A DNA stretch of 64,000 bases from Nocardia mangyaensis (GCF_001886715.1 NZ_CP018082.1:1674001-1738000), one strand, 5' to 3'. Shown: positions 36,398 to 44,948, counted from the stretch's first letter. Program-made: numbers and translations. Notes: generated from the sequence alone by a model not told the origin.

Positions 36398-38130
36398 GCG
36401 CGTACGATAAAGCAGTTGCAGAGCTCGCCGAAAATGAGAAGCAGTGGGAAGCGTTTGAGTCGGATGGACATTGTGCCGTCCTTGCCCCACCTGGGAGTGG
36501 TAAGACGAAACTGTTGACCACCAAGTTAGCCCGTCATCTTCTCAATGGGGATATACGTTCGCCACAGGGGCTAGCTTGTATAACGATGACCAACGATGCC
36601 GCGTTCGAACTAAGAAGACGTCTCGCAGAGCTGGGGGTTCATTCGCGGGCTACGATTTTTATCGGAACGGTGCATTCTTTTGCTCTAGGTCGAATAATTC
36701 TGCCATTCGCTAAAGCTGCTGGAAATACCGGTCTTGCGGAGAGTCGATTCGCGACAAATTCCGAATTGGATCAGGCTTTTGTGGAAGCGTTCGATCGAAG
36801 CACGTTTCTCTCTTATGAGCGTGCCACTGTGCGTGCAACAGTAAACCGGGTGCGGCAACGGCTCGACTATTCTGGCGATATACGGCTAGGTGGCCCGAGA
36901 ATTGCGCAGCTCGCTTTAGAGATGAACCGTATTCTGGACGAGCGAGGAATATATGAATTTCGCGATGTAATCAGGCATGCGGTCAACTTGGTTGAGGATA
37001 ACGAGTGGGTTCGAAGAGTTCTGTCTGCATCGTATTCAAGGGTGTTTGTGGATGAATACCAAGACCTAGCTCCCGGACTCGACCGGATTGTTCGCGGGAT
37101 TACTCTTAGTCCAGAGACAAACTCGACCCTATTTGCAGTGGGTGATCCTGACCAGGCAATATATGGATTTTCAGGAGCGCACCCCGAACTTTTGCGTCAC
37201 CTGGCTATGGAGATAAATCCGATTAACCTGGAACGCAACTATCGCAGTGGTACTGGAATAATATCTGCGGCGCTGAAGGCTTTGGGAGAGACAAGGTCGG
37301 TAATTTCCGACAAGCCTGGTGGCAGTGTGGAAATACACTCGGCTCCTGGCGGAGTTCCGGCGCAAACGCAAAAGGTGTTAGAACTAGTGGTGCATGAGGC
37401 GACCCGCGGAATCGCGTACGATCAGATAGCAGTCCTGGCTCCTTGGGGTTCGGACCGAGACGTAATTGTCAAGTATTTGCGAAGCTCGGGAGTGCCCGCA
37501 TTTGCACGGTCTAATGATGATTGGGAGCCTGTTCCGATCACACTGCTGCTTGAAAATATGGCTGTATGGTCGGCGAGCTCGAATGCTCATGAACTCGCAT
37601 CGAGATTGCGTGAGTTGGATTCAGTCTTGCGTGGTCAAAGCGATCACTCGATACGCCGTGACGTTGTGCAGCTGATGTTGGATTATCCGAGATCTTCGTC
37701 TGCGTCAGGGTTCGTTGAACGATTCTGTGATATTACTCTTGATATTGTGTCCAAAATGTCCGATAGCGAGGATGCGAGAGAGCTGCACAGAATGAAAACT
37801 GCGCTACATCCAGGTGGAGCTGCCGCCCATATGATGCTCGCAGACTTGGGATCCAGAGCGCGTGCACCCGGCCATGTTTATGTCTCTACAGTCCACGCTG
37901 CGAAAGGGCTTGAGTTTGATTGCGTCGTGTTGGCGGGTGCGGATAATGCCGGCTTGCCGGGATTCAATCCGTCTGATGACGAGATAGCGGAAGCAAGGAG
38001 AAAATTCTACGTATCAATAACACGAGCACGGGATCGTGTGCATATCGTCTATACCGATATGCGGGTAGCGAAAAGTGGTAGACCCTATCCCGTAACGCCA
38101 AGTCCCTTTCTTGGTGAATTGGGAATTTGA
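36394..38130 (+). CDS. gajB: Gabija anti-phage protein GajB (UvrD-like helicase)
   Basis: This 578-residue superfamily 1 helicase has motif I APPGSGKTK near 30-38, motif II DEYQDLAPG near 220, motif III GDPDQAIYGFSGAHPE near 250, motif V STVHAAKGLEFDCVVLAG near 500 and motif VI RRKFYVSITRARDRVHI near 540. GajB forms a large complex with GajA and is thought to sense DNA ends produced during infection. It starts with GTG overlapping the gajA stop. It is somewhat longer than the ~494-residue type protein, but all motifs are intact. A convergent gene begins 30 bp after its stop. Confidence 0.88.
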   Translation: MSAYDKAVAELAENEKQWEAFESDGHCAVLAPPGSGKTKLLTTKLARHLLNGDIRSPQGLACITMTNDAAFELRRRLAELGVHSRATIFIGTVHSFALGRIILPFAKAAGNTGLAESRFATNSELDQAFVEAFDRSTFLSYERATVRATVNRVRQRLDYSGDIRLGGPRIAQLALEMNRILDERGIYEFRDVIRHAVNLVEDNEWVRRVLSASYSRVFVDEYQDLAPGLDRIVRGITLSPETNSTLFAVGDPDQAIYGFSGAHPELLRHLAMEINPINLERNYRSGTGIISAALKALGETRSVISDKPGGSVEIHSAPGGVPAQTQKVLELVVHEATRGIAYDQIAVLAPWGSDRDVIVKYLRSSGVPAFARSNDDWEPVPITLLLENMAVWSASSNAHELASRLRELDSVLRGQSDHSIRRDVVQLMLDYPRSSSASGFVERFCDITLDIVSKMSDSEDARELHRMKTALHPGGAAAHMMLADLGSRARAPGHVYVSTVHAAKGLEFDCVVLAGADNAGLPGFNPSDDEIAEARRKFYVSITRARDRVHIVYTDMRVAKSGRPYPVTPSPFLGELGI

Positions 38131-38159
38131 TTTGACCGACCCCGTTTGTTCGCTGGTCT

Positions 38160-38558
38160 TCAAATGAGTCTGGATGAGGCGTCGCGAAAGACGACCCGAA
38201 CACCGAGACGCCCGAAGCGGTCGCGCAGGCTGGTGCGATGAGCGTAATGCTGGGCGAACCGCCCTTGGTGAGGGAAGATCGCATAGTGAACATCTGGATG
38301 GATGCGAAGGTAGCCAAGCATCTTGCGGAGTTCCGGCCGGTAGCGCAGGGCGGTCGCAGGTACGCCGATCTCGATGAACTCCTTGACCACCCCGACCCCG
38401 AGTGCGCTGGCGGTCAGGAGCCCGTACTCACGCTGCCGCTTGATCGCCAGCGGTTCACCCTGATCGTCGGTCACGACGTTCGATGCGTTGGCGACCGAGA
38501 GGAACAGTACTGCTGGTGTGAACGCGGCTTCTGGATTGCGATCGACGCGGCGGCTCAT
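38160..38558 (-). CDS. Catalytically dead serine-recombinase N-terminal domain protein
   Basis: This 132-residue protein aligns with residues about 48-150 of the serine integrase at 59256. Shared stretches include FIE-GV-A, the RPELRKMLGYLRIHPDVHYAI segment (RPAFKQMLAYIHAHPGIKYVI in the integrase) and RFGRLGVRVVF (KFGIRLITV). The catalytic LRVSTKG becomes LSVANAS, so Arg and Ser are lost, and the later Arg of the second active-site motif becomes Gln. It has no DNA-binding domains and is too short to recombine. It is the third gene of the XRE-ImmA operon, two bases after the previous stop. It may modulate the integrase. Confidence 0.75.
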   Translation of the reverse strand: MSRRVDRNPEAAFTPAVLFLSVANASNVVTDDQGEPLAIKRQREYGLLTASALGVGVVKEFIEIGVPATALRYRPELRKMLGYLRIHPDVHYAIFPHQGRFAQHYAHRTSLRDRFGRLGVRVVFRDASSRLI

Positions 38559-38560
38559 GG

Positions 38561-39286
38561 TTAGGCCTCCGCCATCGCCATACGTGCCCGGCTGGGCCGA
38601 GCCCGGGAGGGGCTGTTCCTGCGGGCGGCCGTGGTGCGGGCTGGGCAGATCGGGCATTCCTTGCGTGTCGCGTTTGGAATGGGATCAATGCCGGTACCCG
38701 CCTGTGGCGTGCGCACCGACTTTCCGATACCAATCTGTGCCAGCCGTGCCGTGATGACAGCAGGGTCCACAGCGAACAGGGTGGCCAAGGCAGTAGGGTC
38801 GCGTGTTCCAGCGACCCATGCATCGGTCAACACGGTGGAGGGAACGAGCAGGAGTCCGGCGAAGTTGCGTGCGGCTCGTTCGGCCTGGCAGTTGGTTGTG
38901 TGGTGTTCGTCGCCGCGGTAGAGCTGATGGCGGTGATTGTGGTCAAGGATGTGTTTGAACTCGTAGGCCAGATGGAATCGCCGAGTGGGTTCGGCGTCCG
39001 AGGCGGCGAGCTGGACGATCCATTGCTGCTGTCCGGCGTCCCAGAACCGCAGGCTGCTGATCGGACTGTCGACCAGTTCGACGTGCAGTTGCGGCAAACT
39101 GCTGATGATCGAGTCTGGCACCGGGGCGCCGAACGACCCGTGGCGGTCGTGCAGCGATTCGGCCTGCCGCTGGGCGATTCGCAGTGCAGCACGAAAGCTC
39201 AGCGCGTGTACACGCTGGGGTGGCAACAAAGCTCGCAGGTGCGCGAGTGTGTGACTGTGGGGGCGGATAGGGGGTTCGTTGTGCAT
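38561..39286 (-). CDS. ImmA/IrrE-family protein (altered metal motif)
   Basis: This 241-residue protein resembles ImmA/IrrE metallopeptidases, which cleave Cro/C1 repressors and so induce mobile elements. The central region has FHLAYEFKHILDHNH, then NCQAERAARNFAGLLLVP. The usual HExxH is YEFKH here: the first His is a Tyr, while Glu and the second His remain. Activity may be reduced or another His used. The start at 39286 has a GAGAGGAG site. It follows the XRE regulator gene by 124 bp and precedes the dead recombinase gene by two bases, the classic repressor-protease pairing. Confidence 0.75.
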   Translation of the reverse strand: MHNEPPIRPHSHTLAHLRALLPPQRVHALSFRAALRIAQRQAESLHDRHGSFGAPVPDSIISSLPQLHVELVDSPISSLRFWDAGQQQWIVQLAASDAEPTRRFHLAYEFKHILDHNHRHQLYRGDEHHTTNCQAERAARNFAGLLLVPSTVLTDAWVAGTRDPTALATLFAVDPAVITARLAQIGIGKSVRTPQAGTGIDPIPNATRKECPICPARTTAARRNSPSRARPSRARMAMAEA

Positions 39287-39410
39287 AAAGACATCTCCTC
39301 TCGGCGTTTGATCTGATTACATGAATTCTCCGTCTGGTTGTCACCCTGATCCCACCCGAGGGTTTTGGGTTGTTTTCCTCGTTTCGGCTCCGTTCCTCCT
39401 CGTTGTCTTA

Positions 39411-39806
39411 TTACTTCGCTGTCGTGGCGTATTGATCTTCGTCGTTGCGCGGACCGTCGAAACTGATGCCTCGTGCGCGGGCGAGGCCGTCGAGATAGTT
39501 CTCGATCTCCTCCAATAGCTCGGCTGGCATATCGCAGTATTTGGCGTGAAGGTACGGGCGGATGCTCGGCAGCTCACTTGCTGGTATTCGACCGATTGCG
39601 GCGAAAATATCTGTGAGAGAGACGCCCAGGACCTCGCCGATTGCTTGCAGGCTATCGGTATGCGGCTTGATCTGCGCCGCTTCCAACCGGCTGACAGTAC
39701 TCTTGGCGACACCGGCTCGCCGTGCAACTTCTGCTTGCGATAGCCCTGTACCCTCACGTTTCGATCTCAGGAAATTTCCAATATTGATTGCCTGTTCCTG
39801 ATTCAT
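39411..39806 (-). CDS. XRE-family repressor of the element
   Basis: This 131-residue protein has an HTH at residues about 10-60 (NIGNFLRSKREGTGLSQAEVARRAGVAKSTVSRLEAAQIKPHTDSLQAIGEVLGVSLTDIF) and a short helical C-terminal tail. It is the likely ICE repressor controlling transfer genes, partnered by the ImmA-like protein downstream. A perfect 8-bp-arm palindrome sits 40 bp upstream and the same motif occurs twice before the transfer operon, consistent with autorepression and control of transfer. The ATG 39806 is preferred over an upstream ATG at 39863 that overlaps the operator. Confidence 0.82.
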   Translation of the reverse strand: MNQEQAINIGNFLRSKREGTGLSQAEVARRAGVAKSTVSRLEAAQIKPHTDSLQAIGEVLGVSLTDIFAAIGRIPASELPSIRPYLHAKYCDMPAELLEEIENYLDGLARARGISFDGPRNDEDQYATTAK

Positions 39807-39845
39807 TGATTTATTTACTCCTTTTTGTTTTTCGACTATAACGCC

Positions 39846-39867
39846 ATCGTTGCGTGCATGCAACGAT
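39846..39867. promoter_or_regulatory. Operator: ATCGTTGC-N6-GCAACGAT
   Basis: Perfect 8-bp arms around the spacer GTGCAT, lying upstream of the XRE repressor gene. A lone half-site GCAACGA follows at 39881-39887. The same CGTTGC-N6-GCAACG core occurs at 44565-44582 and 44603-44620. Confidence 0.8.
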
Positions 39868-40028
39868 TATTGTAAAAACTGCAACGAAGCGAAGAGGTGA
39901 AGGTCCTATTGTTTACGGATATAAAGGAGAAGTGACCGGTCGGCCAGCGAAGAGGACTGCTCCTCGATTCGCTGATCCGACCGGCCGTGTGTCGCCGGGA
40001 GCGCGTGCTTCGCCCGACGGTTGTGGCG

Positions 40029-40394
40029 CTACTCGCTGGCCTGCGGGCCTCGTCGTCCGGTCGAACGACGGGTGCCTTTTGCCTCACTCTCGCCAGATTC
40101 CGTCTCGTCTTCTTGGATGGGCGGTGGCGGGGTGGGTGCGGTGAACAGGTTGGCGATAGCCTCCTGCCGTTCCCTGGCTTGCCGCTCGATTTCTTCTCGG
40201 GCGGCGGTAGCCTTGGCGATCAGCTCGGGATCTTGTTTGGCTGCCTCGATGTAGGCGTCGACCGCTTTGAACGATTCGGCCTTGAGAGTGGTGCCGCGCA
40301 GTTCGGCGATCCAGGTGAGCTGAGCGTGGCGGGCTGGGTCGAGTTTGATCGCCAGGGTGATTTCCCTGCTGCTCGATCCTTCGGGTGTGGACAT
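40029..40394 (-). CDS. Small ribbon-helix-helix-like hypothetical protein
   Basis: The 121-residue product starts MSTPEGSSSREITLAIKLDPARHAQLTWIAELRGTTLKAESFKAVDAYIEAA. The ITLAIKLDPARHAQLTWIAE part resembles a ribbon-helix-helix DNA-binding fold or a small accessory protein of a mobile element. A long charged helix and Pro/Arg-rich tail follow. The ATG at 40394 is chosen as it gives this N-terminus. It lies downstream of the methyltransferase gene on the same strand, as the last transfer-module gene. The function is not recognised. Confidence 0.6.
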   Translation of the reverse strand: MSTPEGSSSREITLAIKLDPARHAQLTWIAELRGTTLKAESFKAVDAYIEAAKQDPELIAKATAAREEIERQARERQEAIANLFTAPTPPPPIQEDETESGESEAKGTRRSTGRRGPQASE

Positions 40395-40475
40395 CGCTCC
40401 TCCTCGGTGCGAGCGGCCGGCGAACACGGGATGTGTTCACGGTGACGGCCGCAGGACACCGACGAGGCGCTGTCT

Positions 40476-41105
40476 CTATCCCGTGAGAATCCTCGGGTCG
40501 TCATTGCCCTTGTGTGCGCGCTGGTGGTCGGACGGCACCGGGTAGCCGGGGATCACGATGTCGGAGTCGTCGATTTCGTTGCCCCATGCTTCCCACCCTG
40601 GTTGACGACGGCGGGCGAACAGTTCCAGATACGGCCCGTGGGAGACGCGCTCGATGATCGCGAACTGCTCTTCAGGCTTATGGCTATGGTCTTGAACCGG
40701 GGCGATGAACCAGGTGGGTTGTGCGCGGAAGTTGACCGGTGCTTTGCCTCTGGTGCCGAACAGGACGTGTTCGGTCATGTTGCGCAGATACTGCCCGAGT
40801 TGGAGGCGCGGCTTCACCCACGTGAGCGGGGAGCGGTAGGTGAAGCCCCATGCATCCATGACCTCGAATCCGTGCCGCAGCGTGGCATTCGTAACCCAGA
40901 GAAAAAGGTGAGCATTGTCCTCAGCCAAGTCGGCCACGGGCATGGCCTTGATTTGCTCGATCGGCATGAGCGAGTAGTGCTGTTCGGCTCCTCGGGTCCC
41001 GCGTTGCAGGATGTCCCACGGTGGGTCGGCCAGGATGGTTCGGTAGCGCTTGGTGATCGGGGGAATCGGTTGTGGGTGAACAAGTTTTGTGTTCGCTTCT
41101 GTCAT
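40476..41105 (-). CDS. MT-A70-family adenine N6-methyltransferase
   Basis: This 209-residue protein has the MT-A70 fold with catalytic DPPW at residues 27-30 (RTILADPPWDILQRG), then AHLFLWVTNATLRHGFEVMDAWGFTYRSPLTWVKP and the C-terminal GPYLELFARRRQPGWEAWGNE. These enzymes methylate adenine N6 in DNA and are common on phages and actinobacterial plasmids, where they guard against host restriction or control transfer. Its ATG overlaps the stop of the replication-relaxation gene, so it is translated with the transfer proteins. The target site is unknown. Confidence 0.88.
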   Translation of the reverse strand: MTEANTKLVHPQPIPPITKRYRTILADPPWDILQRGTRGAEQHYSLMPIEQIKAMPVADLAEDNAHLFLWVTNATLRHGFEVMDAWGFTYRSPLTWVKPRLQLGQYLRNMTEHVLFGTRGKAPVNFRAQPTWFIAPVQDHSHKPEEQFAIIERVSHGPYLELFARRRQPGWEAWGNEIDDSDIVIPGYPVPSDHQRAHKGNDDPRILTG

Positions 41106-42049
41106 AGGCTGGTTCCTTTCTGCGTGATGTTGATTAGTTGTTCGGGTGCGATGATCCGGAACAGGTCCTCAGGCAGGCGGCGGTCTTTGGCGATAGCGCC
41201 ATGCAGGGCGCTGCGCCGTCGTTCGGCCTTGGCGTCGGTTTCGGCGGCCATGCTCCAGATGACAACCGGAAACGCTCCGTCGCTGCGGTCCTGTTCGATG
41301 CCTTGTCTGCGGTATGACTCGTACTCGCGGCACTTCCGGATCAGGGTGGGGATGCTTTCGGTCCCCATGTCGATCTCGATGAAGGCGGCGTCGACGTACT
41401 CGCTACCGGGTGGCGAAGCGGTTTCGGCGTACAGATCCGGTTTGAGGGTCAGACGCACCGCGCCGATCCCGGTGTAGGTTCGCCATGAGATCGGCTCGAT
41501 ATCGCAGCGCAGCAGTTCCAACTGCCCAGCCCGGTCGGCACGGACGAGGCCCACGTGGGCGTCGGCGACACCGAGCTGATGGTTCAAGAAACGCGCGGTG
41601 GGTTCGCGGAACGCGCGTCGGGTGCGGCGTTCACTTTCACGCCGCAGTAATCGGTCGCCGACTTCATCGACATAGTGGATGAGCCCGCCACTGCCCCCGC
41701 TGGTTCCGCCGACCGAGCGGGTCAAGCCACCGAGCACCCCGAGCCGACGCAGACGGGCGCAGGCGCGGCGGGCGGCGCGTGAGCGTGATCCGGGGGCGTT
41801 TTCGAAGTGCAACACTTCGATCTGCCCGATGGTCAGGAACTTGTGTTCTGCCACCGATCGCAGGATCGCGGTGTCTCGTTCGCCTAGTTGCTGGGCTACT
41901 TTGTCCAGGTCACGCACGCGGCGGCGGCCTTGTGTTGTGGTGCCCGAATGGGCACCATCATTCGGCTTCCGCAGCGAACCATGATGCCAGGTAGATGAGG
42001 ATTTCTTGGAGGGGCCGAAAGGGTTGTCGACAGGGTGGGGTGTAGTCAC
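41102..42049 (-). CDS. Replication-relaxation family protein (relaxase-like)
   Basis: This 315-residue protein fits the Replic_Relax family of actinobacterial plasmids and integrated elements, thought to nick DNA at a transfer or replication origin. Segments seen are the winged-helix start (ERDTAILRSVAEHKFLTIGQIEVLHF...ARLRRLGVLGGLTRSVGG), FLNHQLGVADAHVGLVRA, LTLKPDLYAETASPPGSEYVDAAFIEIDMGTES and KCREYESYRRQG. The start is GTG at 42049, overlapping the upstream TraG stop by GTGA. The operon order ATPase - relaxase - methyltransferase suggests a conjugation module. The origin is not identified, although a 19-bp hairpin at 48078 is a candidate. Confidence 0.78.
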   Translation of the reverse strand: MTTPHPVDNPFGPSKKSSSTWHHGSLRKPNDGAHSGTTTQGRRRVRDLDKVAQQLGERDTAILRSVAEHKFLTIGQIEVLHFENAPGSRSRAARRACARLRRLGVLGGLTRSVGGTSGGSGGLIHYVDEVGDRLLRRESERRTRRAFREPTARFLNHQLGVADAHVGLVRADRAGQLELLRCDIEPISWRTYTGIGAVRLTLKPDLYAETASPPGSEYVDAAFIEIDMGTESIPTLIRKCREYESYRRQGIEQDRSDGAFPVVIWSMAAETDAKAERRRSALHGAIAKDRRLPEDLFRIIAPEQLINITQKGTSL

Positions 42050-44238
42050 GCGTCGTTCCTCCTTCGGCGACGGGCTCCGCCGCTACTAGTCCCGCCATTC
42101 ACCTGCTCCAACAGCGCAGCGAACCCCGCCTCGATCTCATCGAGCGGCTGTCCATACCGCTCTCGACTCAGTCGCCGAATCTCGTTCGGATCGCTGGTGA
42201 TCGGTGGCGGTGGCAAGGTGGTGCCGGACGCCCACGGCTGGACTGAGTTGTCCCGCATCAGGCTGGTGTAGATGTGGTGGGCAGGCAGCGCCCCGAAGTC
42301 TTCCGGCGCGATCATCGTCTGCCCGGCCGCCATGTCCTTGGCATCGCCGGATTGCAGTTGGAAGGTGATGCGGCTGCGGGCGTTGTTCCGAAAGGCATCG
42401 AGCATCGCCGGGGGCAACTGCTTCTGGTATTGATGCGCCAGGTGAAACCCGGCCCGGAGGCTCCGTGCGGTGGCCAGCGCATCACCAAGATCAGTCGGCA
42501 ACCGCAGGTAGTCCTGCACCTCGTCGATGTAGATTTCGACGGGCTGCCTGGTCTCTTCCGGCGTCCCTGCTCGTTCGCGGATTGCTTGCCACAGTTCCGC
42601 CAGAACGAGCGCACCCAGCAGTTGCGCGCTTTCCGGCCCGATGACGCCCTTCTGGAGCGGCACCAGCAGTACCTTGTTCTCGTTCAGCACTTGGCGTATG
42701 TTGAATTTCGGATTGCGCTGCGCCAGAACAGCCCTCAACTGGCGTGTCAGCAAGGGGCGCAGCTTGTTGCTCAGTGGAGCGATCTTCGTATCCACCGCTT
42801 CTGGTGACATCGCATCGAACCAGGCCCAGAACGGCCCGGCCGCGAAAGGATCGTCGCGGATCACCCGCTGGGTCAGCGACCGCCGAAACCCCGGATTGGT
42901 GAGCAGCAGCGGCAGCATGGTGAGCGAGGCGTCATCGCGCTTCGCCAGCACCTCCAAGGCATTTCGGAGGATGTCCGCCGAGCGTGGCCCGAGATCACCG
43001 TGAATGGCATGGATGGTGCCGAATAGCGAATCCGCGATGACCTCCGGTGTGCGGCCCTCGCTGTGCGCCAAGGGATTTATTCCGACAGGGGCCTCGTCCA
43101 GGGCATCCAGGAGGACTACGTCCTGTTTCCGATGCTCAGGAATCCGAGCCAGGATGTCTGTCACCAGATCCTTCGGTTCGATCACCACCACCGGCCGACC
43201 CGCTTCGAGGTCTTGAACGATCAGGTTCAACAGCAGCGTCGACTTGCCGGTGCCGTTCGGCCCGATGACCCAGGTGTGACGCATGCTGTCGAGCACGTCG
43301 TAGCCGATAGTGCCAGAGACGCCGGGGGCGTTGGCCTCCGCGATCACCCTCTCACCACTCAGGAGCGCCGGGGTCGGCCGCACCGGCTTCGGATGCAAGG
43401 GCGGCTGCCCAGGAAACCGCTCGTCGTGATCACTCACCGGCCAGGCCAGCAGGTGACTCAGTTCCGGCACACTCAGCGGCTGGGCCGGGGTCAGGATCGA
43501 CCAGGTTGCTTTCGGCCCGTTGACCTTTGCGGCTTTCTCGTCCGCCAGCTTGAGATGCACCCCGGCCGTCTCCACCGTCCCGATCGCCGCTGCCAGACCA
43601 AGGAGCAACGATTTTCGCCGGTCCGCGGTGCCGGCCTCGACGCCGATGCGGATGACGGCCGCGAAGCCGTGCTGGCCGAGCTTGCGGGTGATGGCCTGCC
43701 TGGCATTCGGCCGCTTATCCGGCAGCAACCCATTCCACACTTTCGACGCCACCGATTGATGGCCACCGTGGGGGTGTTCGCTAGGAGGCAACATCGGCTG
43801 ACGGCGCGGCCCGAGTACTACTTGAATCACCAGTCGCTCACCGGTATTCACAGCGGTAAGAGCACTCAGAATCGAACGACTGGAAGCCACACGGTCGACC
43901 GGTTCGAGCGGCCAATCCGTCGCGGTGAGCTTGAGGCGGCGGGCGGTGACGATGTCGCCGCGTTCGTCGGCATCGAACGGCGTCACCACCGAGCCGCTGA
44001 TCAGCTGCTCGACGGACCGGCGCACACTGTGTACATGCCGAAGTTGGCTGCCCACAAGGTATTCCACCCCGTCGCTGGTTGCGCGGGCTTCGAGGATCAG
44101 CTGTGGTGCGTGCTTTTGTGCGGCCCAATGGCGGAGCAGCGACGTTGCCGCTCCTTCACGAAACGGGCTGGGCCAGAAAAGGAGTTGCCAGACGAGGGAG
44201 TCGGCCGTTAGTTCTTGGGTCGGGTTATTTATTGTCAT
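42046..44238 (-). CDS. TraG/VirD4-type DNA-transfer ATPase
   Basis: This 730-residue protein has Walker A GPNGTGKST near residue 325 and Walker B VEIYIDEVQDYL near 566, with the QLLGALVLAELW and FRNNARSRITFQLQSGDAKDMA segments typical of TraG/VirD4-like coupling ATPases. I see no clear N-terminal membrane helices, as in soluble MobB/TraG relatives of actinobacterial elements. The ATG at 44238 has a GGAGG site; a longer upstream frame overlaps the preceding gene and is rejected. It would bring the relaxase-DNA complex to a secretion channel. No VirB4 partner is in the window, so helper-dependent transfer is likely. Confidence 0.85.
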   Translation of the reverse strand: MTINNPTQELTADSLVWQLLFWPSPFREGAATSLLRHWAAQKHAPQLILEARATSDGVEYLVGSQLRHVHSVRRSVEQLISGSVVTPFDADERGDIVTARRLKLTATDWPLEPVDRVASSRSILSALTAVNTGERLVIQVVLGPRRQPMLPPSEHPHGGHQSVASKVWNGLLPDKRPNARQAITRKLGQHGFAAVIRIGVEAGTADRRKSLLLGLAAAIGTVETAGVHLKLADEKAAKVNGPKATWSILTPAQPLSVPELSHLLAWPVSDHDERFPGQPPLHPKPVRPTPALLSGERVIAEANAPGVSGTIGYDVLDSMRHTWVIGPNGTGKSTLLLNLIVQDLEAGRPVVVIEPKDLVTDILARIPEHRKQDVVLLDALDEAPVGINPLAHSEGRTPEVIADSLFGTIHAIHGDLGPRSADILRNALEVLAKRDDASLTMLPLLLTNPGFRRSLTQRVIRDDPFAAGPFWAWFDAMSPEAVDTKIAPLSNKLRPLLTRQLRAVLAQRNPKFNIRQVLNENKVLLVPLQKGVIGPESAQLLGALVLAELWQAIRERAGTPEETRQPVEIYIDEVQDYLRLPTDLGDALATARSLRAGFHLAHQYQKQLPPAMLDAFRNNARSRITFQLQSGDAKDMAAGQTMIAPEDFGALPAHHIYTSLMRDNSVQPWASGTTLPPPPITSDPNEIRRLSRERYGQPLDEIEAGFAALLEQVNGGTSSGGARRRRRNDA

Positions 44239-44491
44239 GGGCGGCCTCCGAATCGTCTTCTTCAGCAAGCAGGTCGGCAGCGGGGGAGCCCGTAGCGGCA
44301 TCAGTCTGAGCGTCGTCAGTAGCCTTTTGTCGCTCCATTTCTTCGAGTTCCATCGCAATAATTGCGCGGCCCAATTTCTGAAGATCCGGCGAATCTTTGC
44401 GCTCGCTGCGCACAGTGACGTGGCGGTCCCTTCCGGGCTGATTGCGACCCTTTGCGGGTCGGCGATAGTTGTAGCGTCCAGTTTTTGACAT
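44225..44491 (-). CDS. 88-residue basic/acidic accessory protein
   Basis: The ATG at 44491 has a strong AAGGAGGAC site. The product starts MSKTGRYNYRRPAKGRNQPGRDRHVTVRSERKD, very basic, followed by a helix (LQKLGRAIIAMELEEMERQK) and an acidic tail. It may bind DNA or bridge relaxase and ATPase. It overlaps the TraG start by 14 bp and is the first gene of the transfer operon, directly downstream of the two operators at 44565-44620. The family is not recognised. Confidence 0.65.
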   Translation of the reverse strand: MSKTGRYNYRRPAKGRNQPGRDRHVTVRSERKDSPDLQKLGRAIIAMELEEMERQKATDDAQTDAATGSPAADLLAEEDDSEAAHDNK

Positions 44492-44564
44492 AGCTGTCCT
44501 CCTTGGGGAATTACGGTTGATATTTCTGAAAATGGACTTGGCGATTAACGCCTTCACGCGATCG

Positions 44565-44620
44565 CGTTGCACGCACGCAACGGTCCGCTGTCCTCTACTA
44601 TGCGTTGCACGTATGCAACG
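44565..44620. promoter_or_regulatory. Two operators CGTTGC-N6-GCAACG upstream of the transfer operon
   Basis: CGTTGC-ACGCAC-GCAACG (44565-44582) and CGTTGC-ACGTAT-GCAACG (44603-44620) are palindromes 38 bp apart. They share the arms of the operator at 39846-39867 and lie 74 and 112 bp upstream of the accessory-protein start, suiting repression of transfer. Confidence 0.78.
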
Positions 44621-44743
44621 ATCAACGGTATTGACTAAATCACAACACCGAAAGGGCGATCATTCTGGAGGTGATAAGTTTGTTCATTGCACTTATGTCA
44701 ACGTTGCAGAATTGCCATCAATATTGGAGTGGGTAAGCGGTAG

Positions 44744-44944
44744 TTACCACCCGCTGCGGATCTTGCGATACAGCAGCACCAACCCCGCGATCACCCCGAT
44801 CACTCCCGCAATGCCCAGGATGAGTGCCAGTGTCGGCCAAATGGATTCGATGACCCCGACCGCGCAGTAGACGGCAACCACGCCGACCAGGATGCTGATG
44901 CAACCGCGCTTGAACTTCTCGGCCATATTCAGGTCGTCGCTCAT
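44744..44944 (-). CDS. 66-residue two-helix membrane protein
   Basis: Product MSDDLNMAEKFKRGCISILVGVVAVYCAVGVIESIWPTLALILGIAGVIGVIAGLVLLYRKIRSGW has a short acidic start, two membrane helices separated by a turn, and a basic end. It follows the four-helix protein gene on the same strand, the next gene after a short gap, and is the last of that operon. No family is recognised; a channel or accessory role at the conjugation site is possible. Confidence 0.68.
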   Translation of the reverse strand: MSDDLNMAEKFKRGCISILVGVVAVYCAVGVIESIWPTLALILGIAGVIGVIAGLVLLYRKIRSGW

Positions 44945-44948
44945 CGCG

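Noticed and set aside
44640..44743. Plus-strand small gene in the gap next to the transfer operators
   Set aside because: The frame passes through the opposite-strand 66-residue membrane protein gene and has no RBS or motif.
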